A stretch of 64,000 nt of DNA. Origin: Marinibacterium anthonyi (GTDB lineage: Bacteria; Pseudomonadota; Alphaproteobacteria; Rhodobacterales; Rhodobacteraceae). The notes below the pieces were generated by a model. It searched no databases, was not told the origin of the DNA, and was given only the letters and a program-made list of their open reading frames with translations. Positions 25,957-35,096 of this stretch are shown here, piece by piece. The stretch covers positions 1 through 64,000 of the forward strand of contig CP031587.1 of assembly GCA_003217735.2 (NCBI GenBank). Direction: 5' to 3'. How positions within the stretch are numbered: the stretch's first letter is position 1; the number at the start of each line of letters is the position of its first letter. The position numbers and the translations under genes were made by a program.

Positions 25957-27244
25957 TCCATTCACCGTCGCGATCGTCCTGATCGCCTTCCTCGCCTTCG
26001 GCGGGCTCTCGATGGGCCTGGCGATGATCTGCGGATCCACCGTGTACCTGGTGATGAAGGGGTTCGACCCTTCCATCGCGGCCGAAACGCTGCTGCAGGG
26101 GATGTTCAACAGTTACACGCTGCTGGCCATTCCGCTGTTCATCCTGGCCGCCGACATCATGAACATCGGCTCGCTTGCCGACCGGCTGCTGCGCTTTTCC
26201 CAGGCGCTGGTGGGCCGGTTCAAGGGCGGCCTGGGCCATGTGAACGTGGTGTCGTCGCTGATCTTTTCCGGCATGTCCGGGTCGGCGGTGGCCGATGCCG
26301 TGGGCATGGGCAAGATCATCATCAACATGATGACCAAGGACGGCAAGTACACCGCCACCTATGCCGCCGCGATCACCGCCGCCTCGGCCACGATCGGGCC
26401 GATCATTCCGCCGTCGATCCCGATGGTTCTGTATGCGCTCGTGTCGGACCAGTCGGTGGGCTACCTGTTCGCCGCCGGCATGGCGCCGGGGCTTTTGATG
26501 GGGGTCGTGCTGATGATCATGAACATGGTCATCGCCCACCGCCGCGGGTTCGAGACCGACGAGGCGATCCCGATGCGCGAGCTGCCCGGCGTGACCTTCC
26601 GCGCGATCCCGGCGCTGCTGCTGCCGGTGATCCTGCTGGGCGGGATCTATGGCGGGGTGATGACCCCGACCGAAGCCGCCGCGGTCGCCGCCTTCTACGC
26701 GCTGTCGGTGTCGGTGGTGTTCTACCGGTCGGTCAGCGCGGGGCAGTTCTACCAGACGCTGCTGGCGTCGGCCCGGTCCACCGCCACGGTGGGGATCCTG
26801 ATCGCCGGGGCGCTGACGTTCCAGTACGTGGTGACGCGGGAAAACGTGCCCGACAGCCTGGCCATGTGGCTGGGTCAGTACGACCTGAACCGCTATACCT
26901 TCCTGATCGCGATCAACCTGCTGTTCCTGGCGCTTGGCTGCATCCTGGAATCCGGTGCGATCCTGCTGATCATCGTGCCGATCTTCATTCCGACGGCGCA
27001 GTCGCTGGGTATCGACCTGGTGCATTTCGGGGTGATCTGCGTGGTGAACGCCATGCTGGGGCTGATCACGCCGCCCTACGGGTTGTTGCTGTTCATCGTG
27101 TCACAGATCACGAAACAGCCCCTGGGCCGCATCGTGAAGGACCTGCTGCCGTTCCTTTTCGCGCTGTTCATCGCGCTTGGGATCATCACCTTCGTGCCGG
27201 ACTTCGTGCTCTGGCTGCCGCGCCTGCTGGGCTACAAGGGGTAA
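25949..27244 (+). CDS. TRAP transporter large permease DctM
   Basis: 431-residue membrane protein with 11-12 helices, typical of DctM. Recognisable segments are SGMSGSAVADAVGMGKIIINMMTKDG, ITAASATIGPIIPPSIPMVLYAL, GGVMTPTEAAAVAAFYAL and MLGLITPPYGLLLFIVSQIT. Works with DctQ and sodium-driven import of the acid captured by DctP. One permease pair is shared by up to three binding proteins in this cluster. Confidence 0.93.
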   Translation: MTDPFTVAIVLIAFLAFGGLSMGLAMICGSTVYLVMKGFDPSIAAETLLQGMFNSYTLLAIPLFILAADIMNIGSLADRLLRFSQALVGRFKGGLGHVNVVSSLIFSGMSGSAVADAVGMGKIIINMMTKDGKYTATYAAAITAASATIGPIIPPSIPMVLYALVSDQSVGYLFAAGMAPGLLMGVVLMIMNMVIAHRRGFETDEAIPMRELPGVTFRAIPALLLPVILLGGIYGGVMTPTEAAAVAAFYALSVSVVFYRSVSAGQFYQTLLASARSTATVGILIAGALTFQYVVTRENVPDSLAMWLGQYDLNRYTFLIAINLLFLALGCILESGAILLIIVPIFIPTAQSLGIDLVHFGVICVVNAMLGLITPPYGLLLFIVSQITKQPLGRIVKDLLPFLFALFIALGIITFVPDFVLWLPRLLGYKG

Positions 27245-27250
27245 TTGCCG

Positions 27251-29140
27251 ATGAAGACCTCCATCGCCACCGTCTGCATTGCCGGGGACCTGCGCGAGAA
27301 GCTGGCCGCGATCGCCGCGGCGGGGTTCGACGGGATCGAGATCTTTGAACAGGATTTCATCACCTTCGACGCGACCCCGCGCGATGTGGGGGCGATGGTG
27401 CGCGACCACGGGCTGGAGATTTCGCTGTTCCAGCCGTTCCGCGATTTCGAGGGCCTGCCCGAGCCGGAACGCGGCCGGGCGTTCGAGCGGATCGAGCGCA
27501 AGTTCGACCTGATGCAGGAGCTGGGGACCGACCTGGTGCTGGTCTGTTCGTCGGTCCATCCCAAGGCGCTTGGGGGCATCGACCGGATGGCCGGCGATTT
27601 CGCCGAACTGGGGGATCGCGCGGCGAAACGCGGGCTGCGGGTAGGGTACGAGGCGCTGGCCTGGGGCAAGCATGTCTGGGATCACCGCGATGCCTGGGAG
27701 GTGGTGCGCCGCGCCGATCATCCCAACATTGGGCTGATCGTGGACAGCTTCCACACGCTGGGGCGCAAGCTGGACCCGGATTCGATCCGGCGGATCCCGG
27801 GCGACAAGATCTTCTTTGTGCAGCTGGCCGATGCGCCGCTGATCGAGATGGACCTGCTGTACTGGTCGCGCCACTTCCGCAACATGCCGGGCGAGGGCGA
27901 CCTGGACGTGACCGGTTTCATGCGCGCCGTGGCCGCGACGGGCTATGACGGGCCGATCAGCCTTGAGGTGTTCAACGACCAGTTCCGGGGCGGGTCGCCG
28001 CGCGCCATCGCGCAGGATGGATACCGGTCGCTGGTCTACCTGATGGACCAGGTGCGGCGGGCGGAACCGGACCTGGCCATCGACGTGCCGGTTATTCCCG
28101 ACCGGATCCGTTGCGAAGGCGTGGCCTTTGTCGAATTCGCCGCCAGCGAGGGCGAGGCCGAGCGGCTGGCCAAGCTGCTGACCGCGCTGGGGTTCCGGCG
28201 GGTGGGCAAGCATATCGCCAAGGCGGTCGAGGTCTGGCAGCAGGGCGACATCCGCATCGTGCTGAACATGGATCCCGAGGGGTTCGCGCATACCTCGCAC
28301 ATCACCCACGGGCTGAACATCTGCGACGTGGGCCTGACCGTGGGCAGCGCGGCGAACACCGTCGCCCGGGCGCAGGCGCTTGGCGCGACACCGTTTTCCC
28401 AGCCCGTGGGCCCCGGCGAACTTGAGATCCCGGCGATCCGGGGCGTTGGGTCGGGATTGCTGCATTTCATCGACCGGGCCAGCAACCTGGCCGATGTCTG
28501 GGAGATCGAGTTCCAGCCGGTGAACGACACCGCCGGCGAAGACGCCGGGCTGACCCGGATCGACCATATCGCGCAGACGATGAACTACGAGGAAATGCTG
28601 ACCTGGTCGCTGTTCTACCTGTCGCTGTTCGAGACCGGCAAGCAGGCCACCGTCGACGTCGTCGACCCCGGCGGGTTGGTGCGCAGCCAGGCCATCGAAA
28701 GCCCCGACGGCGCGCTGCGCGTCACGCTGAACGGGGCCGAAACCCACCGCACCTTCGCGGGCCGGTTCATCGCCGACAGCTTCGGGTCGTCGGTCCAGCA
28801 CGTGGCGTTTTCGACGGACGACATCTTTGCCACCGCCGCCGCGCTTGAGGCCAACGGGTTCGAGGCCCTGCCGATGGCCGCCAATTACTACGACGACCTG
28901 GCCGCCCGGCTGGGCCTGTCGCCGGTCTTTGCCAAGCGGCTGAAGGCGCACAACATCCTGTATGACGAGGATGCCAACGGCGCGTTCTTCCAGATGTATT
29001 CGCGCGCCTTCGGCGAAGGGATCTTCTTCGAGATCGTGCAGCGCAAGGACGGGTACGCGGGCTATGGCGCGCCCAACGCGCCCTTCCGCATCGCGGCCCA
29101 GCGGCGGTTGATGCCATCGACCGGAATGCCCAAACACTAA
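27251..29140 (+). CDS. quiC: 3-Dehydroshikimate dehydratase (QuiC-type, fused VOC/HPPD-like domain)
   Basis: 629-residue two-domain protein. The N-terminal half (to about residue 275) is a xylose-isomerase-like TIM barrel with metal-ligand regions GLRVGYEALAWGKHVW, GLIVDSFHTLGR and ISLEVFNDQFRG. The C-terminal half is a vicinal-oxygen-chelate domain like 4-hydroxyphenylpyruvate dioxygenase (THGLNICDVGLTV, TRIDHIAQTMNYEEM, VQHVAFSTDDIF, FFEIVQRKDGYAGYGAPNAPFRIAAQ). This arrangement is that of QuiC1 enzymes, which dehydrate 3-dehydroshikimate to protocatechuate. The ATG at 27251 has AAGGGG nine bases upstream and follows dctM by six bases. Together with the dehydrogenase it forms a two-step route from shikimate. 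Confidence 0.87.
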   Translation: MKTSIATVCIAGDLREKLAAIAAAGFDGIEIFEQDFITFDATPRDVGAMVRDHGLEISLFQPFRDFEGLPEPERGRAFERIERKFDLMQELGTDLVLVCSSVHPKALGGIDRMAGDFAELGDRAAKRGLRVGYEALAWGKHVWDHRDAWEVVRRADHPNIGLIVDSFHTLGRKLDPDSIRRIPGDKIFFVQLADAPLIEMDLLYWSRHFRNMPGEGDLDVTGFMRAVAATGYDGPISLEVFNDQFRGGSPRAIAQDGYRSLVYLMDQVRRAEPDLAIDVPVIPDRIRCEGVAFVEFAASEGEAERLAKLLTALGFRRVGKHIAKAVEVWQQGDIRIVLNMDPEGFAHTSHITHGLNICDVGLTVGSAANTVARAQALGATPFSQPVGPGELEIPAIRGVGSGLLHFIDRASNLADVWEIEFQPVNDTAGEDAGLTRIDHIAQTMNYEEMLTWSLFYLSLFETGKQATVDVVDPGGLVRSQAIESPDGALRVTLNGAETHRTFAGRFIADSFGSSVQHVAFSTDDIFATAAALEANGFEALPMAANYYDDLAARLGLSPVFAKRLKAHNILYDEDANGAFFQMYSRAFGEGIFFEIVQRKDGYAGYGAPNAPFRIAAQRRLMPSTGMPKH

Positions 29141-29149
29141 GGAAAAGAC

Positions 29150-30031
29150 ATGACGATCACGGTCGACTGCGTCCAGAAAGTCGATGCCCAGCTTGGCGAA
29201 ACGCCGATCTGGGACGGAACGACGAACCAGCTTTGGTGGATCGACATCGAACAGCCCCGCCTGTGGCGGCTGGACCCCGCGACGGGCGAAACCCGGTCGT
29301 GGGCGCAGCCCGGCACCTACCTGGGCAGCCTGGCGCTGACGCAATCGGGCCGGCTGCTGATCGCGCGCGACCTGGACCTGGTGCTGATCGACCCCGACAC
29401 CGGCGCGGCCACGCCGTTTGCCGCGACCCCCGACGAGACGATGCCGCAGACCCGGCTGAACGACGGGCGGGTGGACGCGAAGGGGCGGCTGTGGATCGGG
29501 ACCATGGACAACGGTCTGTCGAACGGGTTCGGGTCGTTGTACCGGGTGGATCCCGACGGCACCATGACGCGGCAGTTCAACGACGTGATCGTGTCCAACG
29601 GCATCGCCTTCGACCCCGACGGGCGGCACATGTATTTCACCGATACGCGCCGCTATACCACCTGGCGGCTGACCCTGGACGACGCCGGCGAGACGGTGAT
29701 CGACCGCCAGGTCTTTGCCGATTACTCGACCGAGGGCCATCGCCCGGACGGCGCCTGCATCGATGCGGACGGCTGCCTGTGGCAGGCGTTCTTTGCCGGC
29801 GGCAAGGTGGTGCGGTACGCGCCGGACGGGCGCATCGACCGGGAAATCGGCCTGCCCGTCACCAACCCGACATGCCTGTGTTTCGGCGGCCCGGACCTGA
29901 AGACGCTGTACGTCTCGACCGCCTTCAAGTTCCTCACGCCCCAGCAGCTTGCCAATGAACCCCTGGCGGGCAGCGTCTTTGCCATCGAAGGCGCGGGACA
30001 GGGCGTGCCGGAAAACCTTTTCGCTATCTGA
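29150..30031 (+). CDS. SMP-30/gluconolactonase-family protein
   Basis: 293-residue six-bladed beta-propeller of the SMP-30/regucalcin family. Metal-ligand segments are LGETPIWDGTTNQLWWIDI (Glu), RLNDGRVDAKGRLWIGTM (Asn), IVSNGIAFDPDGRHMYFTDT (Asn) and RPDGACIDADGCLWQAFF (Asp). Such enzymes hydrolyse sugar lactones. Its role beside quiC is not obvious; it may act on a lactone linked to the transported acid. The ATG at 29150 follows quiC by nine bases. Confidence 0.87.
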   Translation: MTITVDCVQKVDAQLGETPIWDGTTNQLWWIDIEQPRLWRLDPATGETRSWAQPGTYLGSLALTQSGRLLIARDLDLVLIDPDTGAATPFAATPDETMPQTRLNDGRVDAKGRLWIGTMDNGLSNGFGSLYRVDPDGTMTRQFNDVIVSNGIAFDPDGRHMYFTDTRRYTTWRLTLDDAGETVIDRQVFADYSTEGHRPDGACIDADGCLWQAFFAGGKVVRYAPDGRIDREIGLPVTNPTCLCFGGPDLKTLYVSTAFKFLTPQQLANEPLAGSVFAIEGAGQGVPENLFAI

Positions 30032-30050
30032 AGCAATAACTTGGGAGGAC

Positions 30051-31031
30051 ATGATGTTCCACGCACGCTTCAAGACCATCGCCGCGGCACTTGCGCTGGC
30101 GACCACTGCCGCCACGGCGCAGGCCGACGGGATCGAGCTGATCTTTTCGGACGTGAACCCGCCTGACGTGCCGCGGTCGAAGGCGATGACCGACATCTTC
30201 GCCAAGGAACTGGGCGACGATTTCGACTTTCAGCCGTATTTCAGCGCCACGCTGATGAAGCAGGGGACTGAACTGGTCGGCCTGCAGCGCGGCAACATCA
30301 CCATGGCCGGCCTGCCGCCGTCGGACCTGGCGCAGCAGGCGCCGGAATTCGACATCCTGGGCGCGGCTTATGTCGTGCGCGACCAGCCGCACCTGAAGGC
30401 GATCTTCAATTCGCCCGCCGGCGAGCAGCTGAAACAGATCGCCCGCGACAAGCTGAAGGTCGAGATCCTGGGTACGTTCTACTACGGCACCCGCCAGGTG
30501 AACCTGAAGGGCGACAAGGAGATCAAGACCCCCGCCGACATGTCCGGCGTGAAGCTGCGGATGCCCGGCGGCGAAAGCTGGCAGTTCCTGGGCAAGGCGA
30601 TCGGCGCGAACCCGGTGCCGATCCCCTATACCGAATTGTACACCGCGCTGCAGTCGGGCGTCGTCGACGGCCAGGACAACCCGTTGCCCAACGACAAGGC
30701 GATGAAGTTCTACGAGGTCACCGACCAGATCGTGCTGACCAACCACAACGTGGGCTTCGGCATGCTGCTGATGTCGTCGCGCGTCTGGGACGGCCTGACC
30801 GACGACCAGAAGGCCCGCGTGCAGGCCGCCGCCGACAAGGCGACCGAATGGTCGGACCAGCAGTACCTGGACCAGGAAGCCGAGCTTCTCGACTTCTTCC
30901 GGGGCGAGGGGCTGAAGGTCTACGAACCCGATGTCGCGTCCTTCCAGGCCTATGCGCAGGAACAATACCTGGCGTCGCCGCTGTCCAAGAACTGGCCCGA
31001 GGGCATGCTGGAAGAGATCAACGGTCTCTGA
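30051..31031 (+). CDS. TRAP transporter substrate-binding protein DctP (copy 3)
   Basis: 326-residue receptor with a signal peptide ending in ATAQADGIELIF. Same family and clamp (VKLRMPGGESWQFLGKAIGANPVPIPYTELYTALQSGVVDGQDNPLPND) as copies 1 and 2 but more divergent. It closes the cluster, 19 bases after the lactonase gene, and has no permease of its own, so it may use the same DctQM. GGGAGG lies two bases before the ATG at 30051 and five before a second ATG at 30054; either may be used. A terminator follows. Confidence 0.87.
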   Translation: MMFHARFKTIAAALALATTAATAQADGIELIFSDVNPPDVPRSKAMTDIFAKELGDDFDFQPYFSATLMKQGTELVGLQRGNITMAGLPPSDLAQQAPEFDILGAAYVVRDQPHLKAIFNSPAGEQLKQIARDKLKVEILGTFYYGTRQVNLKGDKEIKTPADMSGVKLRMPGGESWQFLGKAIGANPVPIPYTELYTALQSGVVDGQDNPLPNDKAMKFYEVTDQIVLTNHNVGFGMLLMSSRVWDGLTDDQKARVQAAADKATEWSDQQYLDQEAELLDFFRGEGLKVYEPDVASFQAYAQEQYLASPLSKNWPEGMLEEINGL

Positions 31032-31057
31032 TCCCCCGGCCGAAAGGCTCCTCGACG

Positions 31058-31097
31058 GAAAGGGTCGGCTTCGCAAGAGGCCGGCCCTTTCTGTTTG
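31058..31097 (+). terminator. Rho-independent terminator of the shikimate cluster
   Basis: AAAGGGTCGGC (31059-31069) pairs with GCCGGCCCTTT (31080-31090), with one G-T pair, across a ten-base loop, followed by CTGTTTG. It lies 28 bases after the last stop codon. Confidence 0.75.
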
Positions 31098-31306
31098 CCC
31101 TCAGGGGCGAGAGTGTTGTTGTGAGCTCGTGCGCGCGGTGGATGGCCTGTGCAAGGATGGTTTCTCCGTCCGGAGCGAGGGAGACGATGGAGCGTCGTCG
31201 GGGTGGTGGCCTGTGGTTGGTGTCTGGGGCCAGGACGATGCCACCGCGACAGTCGCAGAACGCGCAACACGCCAGCGGGAAGGGCCGGGGATATCCCCCG
31301 GCCTGT
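31098..31306. other. Non-coding spacer between convergent genes
   Basis: About 200 bases between the cluster terminator and the end of the leftward membrane-protein gene. An 8-bp hairpin (GGCCGGGG at 31283-31290 with CCCCGGCC at 31296-31303) directly follows that gene's stop codon and may serve as its terminator. No gene seen. Confidence 0.45.
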
Positions 31307-32755
31307 TCAGGTGTGAACGACCGCCGCCAGCAGCGCGAACAGCGGCACGCTCAGCGCAAGGCTGAGCATCCCGTAGACGAAGTTCCATTTCCACGTCAGG
31401 TCGCGGGGTGCGTAGCCGCCGACCCGGTTGGCCATCAGCACCACGGTGGCGAAGGGCGACAGGTACATCGACAGCGACCAGCCCATCGAGATCGACAGCG
31501 CGATCAGCGTCGGGTCGGCGGGCATGACGGCGAGGCTGCCGAAGAAACTGCCGAAGAAGACCGCCGTCATGATCGGGCTGAGGCCCAGCAGGCTCATCGC
31601 GGCGATGGCCGGGGGCACGCAGGACAGCAGCAGGAAATCCGGCACCGCATCGAGCCCGAGCCGGGTCGCGACCGCCTGCGCGGGCACCAGCGACGCGGCG
31701 GCGCGGCCGATGAAGCCGGAACAGGCCAGCGTCACGGCGACCCGCGCGGAATGGGGCAGGTTGGTGAAGGCGATCTGGTTCAGCCGCGATCCGACCTTTG
31801 GCCAGGCGACCTGTCCGCCGGCGCGGTTCTGCACGATGATCCAGCCGACCAGCATGAAGGGACAGACCGCCATCAGCCCGAAGATGATGGTTTCGTCCAG
31901 CATGCGGCTGACCACGATGGCCAGCACGAAGAGCCAGCCGCAGGCGGCGGCGAACATCAGCGCGGCATGGCCGGGAAAGACCGGGCGCACCTGTTTCGCC
32001 CGGGGCCGGTAGGCGCGCCAGCGAAAGCTGTCCTCGGTCGCGCCGAGGATCATGTAGATCACGAAGATGCCCAGCCCCAGCACCATCCAGAGCTTGCGGT
32101 CGACGCCGGGGATCAGCTCCATCAGGGCCAGCGGCGCGATGGCGGTGGGCGACCAGATCACGCACCAGGCAAACCCGCGCAGCAGGGCCGAGACCTGGCG
32201 GCGTTCGCGGATCGGGTTCAGCGGATCGTCGGGGGCCGAGGAGCGGATGCCGCGCTGGATCAGCGGCACGAGGAAGCTGACCACGCCGATGTTGAACAGC
32301 ACCGCCATGATGCCGGTGCCGGCGAACAGCGCGTAGAACCGCCGCCCCGCCGGCTGGCGCGACAGGTAGCGGCCAAGCGCGTCGATGGACGGCGAGGTGG
32401 CGGCGGCTTCGTGCAGGAGGCCCAGCAACAGGACGAAGGCCATCAGGAAGCTGGCCTGCGACAGCGCGCCGGCCAGTTCCATCGTCGGGTCGGGGCGTTG
32501 CCACCAGACCAGCAGGCTGAGCACGGCGCAGACCGACAGCAGGTAGATTTCGCGCAGGCCGATCCGGCGGACGGCGGCCAGGATCGTGGCGGCCATGGCC
32601 AGCCAGGCGATCACCTGGACGGTCGGCTGGTCGGACATGCGGGCCAGCAGTTCGGCGGCCATGACGCCCATCAGCAGGAGGCCGAGGATCACGTCGTTCC
32701 ATGTGCGGTGCGACGCGGGGCGGGCAGGGGGCGCCGGAGGCAGTCCGTCCGTCAT
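31307..32755 (-). CDS. Multi-pass membrane protein, transporter-like
   Basis: 482 residues with about 12-13 hydrophobic helices, in two halves each ending in a loop rich in Pro and Gly (VVSFLVPLIQRGI in the first, LGLSPIMTAVFFGSFFGSLAVMPADPTLIAL in the second). This pattern recalls ion-transporter superfamily carriers, but I cannot name the family or substrate. It lies 182 bases downstream of eutC in the same direction and could belong to the ethanolamine operon as an uptake carrier; this is inference from position only. Confidence 0.65.
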   Translation of the reverse strand: MTDGLPPAPPARPASHRTWNDVILGLLLMGVMAAELLARMSDQPTVQVIAWLAMAATILAAVRRIGLREIYLLSVCAVLSLLVWWQRPDPTMELAGALSQASFLMAFVLLLGLLHEAAATSPSIDALGRYLSRQPAGRRFYALFAGTGIMAVLFNIGVVSFLVPLIQRGIRSSAPDDPLNPIRERRQVSALLRGFAWCVIWSPTAIAPLALMELIPGVDRKLWMVLGLGIFVIYMILGATEDSFRWRAYRPRAKQVRPVFPGHAALMFAAACGWLFVLAIVVSRMLDETIIFGLMAVCPFMLVGWIIVQNRAGGQVAWPKVGSRLNQIAFTNLPHSARVAVTLACSGFIGRAAASLVPAQAVATRLGLDAVPDFLLLSCVPPAIAAMSLLGLSPIMTAVFFGSFFGSLAVMPADPTLIALSISMGWSLSMYLSPFATVVLMANRVGGYAPRDLTWKWNFVYGMLSLALSVPLFALLAAVVHT

Positions 32756-32937
32756 CTTGGGCAGGTCCGGCCCGGGGCCGTGCGCGTGGCGCGGGCCGTT
32801 GACAGGCCCCGCCGCGCGGTGTCGTTCGAAGTCATTCCGTTGGGTCCTGAAAGGTCCGGCCCCGCAGGGTTACCCGCTTTCGCGGGCCGGTATCAATCAG
32901 GTATCAACCGGATAGGCGGCATGGCGGGGTTGCGCCG

Positions 32938-33714
32938 TCACTCTGACTTGGTGATGCGCGGCGCTTTTGGGCGATCGTCCTTCAGGGCGACGCCGGTGGC
33001 CTTCAGCGCGCGGGCGCCACGGATCAGGTAGGCGATCAGGTCGGTGGCGTCGTCGTAGCTTAGCCCGCCATTGCCGTGGATGTTGGACACGCAATTGCGG
33101 CTGCTGTCGGGGGTGCCGGGGCGGGGGTTCCATGTCAGGTAGGCGCCCAGGCTGTCGGACACCGACAGGCCCGGACGTTCGCCCACCAGCACCAGGCACA
33201 GCGGCGCCTGCATCGCCTGCGCGACCTCGTCGCCCACGGCGACGCGGCCTTCGCGGACCAGCGCAATGGGGCCGAAGGCCAGCTCCGGCAGCGCGTCCTT
33301 CAGCCGGGCGACCATGCGCGCGGCATGGGTGGTGACGGCCGAGGCCGACAGGCCGTCGGCAACGACGATCGCCAGGTCGGGGGCCAGGTCGGGGGCCAAG
33401 TCGGGGGGCACCGGGGGGATCAGCGCCAGGCTTTCGGGGGCCAGGCGGCGGCCCAGATCGGGGCGGCGGATATAGACCAGCCGGTCCTCGGCCCGGCTTT
33501 TCAGCGCCAGTGTCTCGATCCCGTCGATGGCGTGCAGGTCGGCGGTGATCCTGTCCCAGTCGGCGGGCAGGTGGATGGCGTCGCGGGCGCGCGCATGGCT
33601 CAGCTGAAAGTCCAGAACGGAGGCCAGCGGCGCGGCGCTGCCCGTGGCGTCCAGCCGGATGCGCGACGGCGTCAGGCGGCGCAGCGTGTTGAACAGGTCC
33701 GGCGTGTCGGTCAT
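32938..33714 (-). CDS. eutC: Ethanolamine ammonia-lyase small subunit EutC
   Basis: 258-residue small subunit of adenosylcobalamin-dependent ethanolamine ammonia-lyase. Typical segments are RIRLDATGSAAPLASVLDFQLSHARARDAIH at the N-terminus, VVADGLSASAVTTHA, VLVGERPGLSVSDSLGAYLTWNPRPGTPDSSRNCVSNIHGNGGLSYDDA. It overlaps eutB (ATGA at 33711-33714). A 12-bp unit occurs three times at 33371-33406, giving PPDLAPDLAPDLA in a loop before the VVADGLS core. Confidence 0.95.
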   Translation of the reverse strand: MTDTPDLFNTLRRLTPSRIRLDATGSAAPLASVLDFQLSHARARDAIHLPADWDRITADLHAIDGIETLALKSRAEDRLVYIRRPDLGRRLAPESLALIPPVPPDLAPDLAPDLAIVVADGLSASAVTTHAARMVARLKDALPELAFGPIALVREGRVAVGDEVAQAMQAPLCLVLVGERPGLSVSDSLGAYLTWNPRPGTPDSSRNCVSNIHGNGGLSYDDATDLIAYLIRGARALKATGVALKDDRPKAPRITKSE

Positions 33715-35096
33715 GCGGACAGCCCCATGCGCTGTGCGATGCCCGAAAGGTCGGGCAGCGCGCGCGGCCCGCCCGCCTGCGCCAGTTTCATCCGGTCCAG
33801 CCAGGCTTCGAATTCGGGCGCGGGGCGCAGGCCGAAGGTGCGGCGCAGATACGACGCATCCTCGAACGCCAGGCTTTGATAGCTGAGCATCACGTCGTCC
33901 GATCCGGGCACGCAGATGACGAAATTCACGCCCGATGCCGCCAGCAGGGTCATCAGCGTATCCATGTCGTCCTGATCGGCCTCGACATGGTTGGTGTAGC
34001 AGACATCGACCCCCATCGGCAGGCCCAGCAGCTTGCCGCAGAAATGATCCTCAAGTCCGGCGCGGATCACCTGCTTGCCGTCGTACAGGTATTCCGGCCC
34101 GATGAAGCCCACGACCGTGTTCACCAGCAGCGGATCGAAGGCGCGGGCGACGCCATAGGCGCGGACCTCAAGCGTCTGCTGATCGACGCCGTGATGCGCC
34201 CCGGCGGACAGCGGCGCGCCCTGGCCGGTTTCGAAATACATGACGTTGTCGCCCACGGTGCCGCGTTTCAGCGACCGCGCGGCCTCGTTGGCCTCGCGCA
34301 ATACCGCCAGGTCGACGCCGAAACCGGTGTTGGCGTCCTGCGTCCCGGCGATGGACTGGAACGGCAGGTCGACGGGGCCGCCGGCTTCGATGATGCGGAT
34401 GGTGCTGGTCACATGGGTCAGCACGCAGCTTTGCACCGGCATGTCGAAATCCAGCCGCAGCTGGTCCAGCGCCTTCAGGATATCGGTGCAATTGGCGATG
34501 TTGTCCGACGCCGGGTTGATCCCGATCACCGCATCGCCCGCGCCCTGCAGCAACCCGTCCAGGATCGCCACCGCGATGCCGCGCAGGTCGTCGGCCGGGT
34601 GGTTCGGCTGCAGCCGGGTCGACAGCCGTCCGGCCCCGCCGATGGTGTTGCGGAACCGGGTAATCACCTCGCACTTGCGGGCGACGGCGATCAGGTCCTG
34701 GTTGCGCATCAGCTTGCTGACGGCGGCGACCATTTCGGGCGTCAGCCCCTTGGCCACCCGTGCCAATGCCCGCGCGTCGGCGGCATCCGACAAAAGCCAG
34801 TCGCGCAGGTCGCCCACGGTCATCGACGCCAGCGGCGCGAACGCCGCCTTGTCGTGGCTGTCGATGATCAGGCGCGTGACCTCGTCGGTTTCATAGGGGA
34901 TCAGCGCCTCGTTCAGGAATTCGACCAGCGGCAGATCGGCCAGCACGAAGCGGGCGGCGACGCGGTGCGCTTCGGTTTCGGCGGCAAGGCCGGCCAGTTC
35001 GTCGCCCGACCGCGCGGGCGTGGCCGCGGCCAGGACGGCGGCCAGCGAAGTGTAGCGGAACGTCTGCTGTCCGGCTGTGGCGGTATAGGAGGGCAT
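33711..35096 (-). CDS. eutB: Ethanolamine ammonia-lyase large subunit EutB
   Basis: 461-residue catalytic TIM-barrel subunit. Conserved parts include TIGGAGRLSTRLQPNHPADD, GDAVIGINPASDN, the substrate-binding Glu region YFETGQGAPLSAGAHHGVDQQTLE, and NHVEADQDDMDTLMTLLAASG. With EutC it converts ethanolamine to acetaldehyde and ammonia using AdoCbl. No microcompartment shell, eutA reactivase or eutR is nearby, so it would work as a soluble system with help from elsewhere. The start ATG at 35096 has AGGGAGACC upstream. Confidence 0.96.
   Translation of the reverse strand: MPSYTATAGQQTFRYTSLAAVLAAATPARSGDELAGLAAETEAHRVAARFVLADLPLVEFLNEALIPYETDEVTRLIIDSHDKAAFAPLASMTVGDLRDWLLSDAADARALARVAKGLTPEMVAAVSKLMRNQDLIAVARKCEVITRFRNTIGGAGRLSTRLQPNHPADDLRGIAVAILDGLLQGAGDAVIGINPASDNIANCTDILKALDQLRLDFDMPVQSCVLTHVTSTIRIIEAGGPVDLPFQSIAGTQDANTGFGVDLAVLREANEAARSLKRGTVGDNVMYFETGQGAPLSAGAHHGVDQQTLEVRAYGVARAFDPLLVNTVVGFIGPEYLYDGKQVIRAGLEDHFCGKLLGLPMGVDVCYTNHVEADQDDMDTLMTLLAASGVNFVICVPGSDDVMLSYQSLAFEDASYLRRTFGLRPAPEFEAWLDRMKLAQAGGPRALPDLSGIAQRMGLSA

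Noticed and set aside
27101-30205. A 1,034-residue open frame on the minus strand
   Set aside because: It is antisense to dctM, quiC, the lactonase and dctP copy 3, has no domain I recognise and arises from high-GC codon use.
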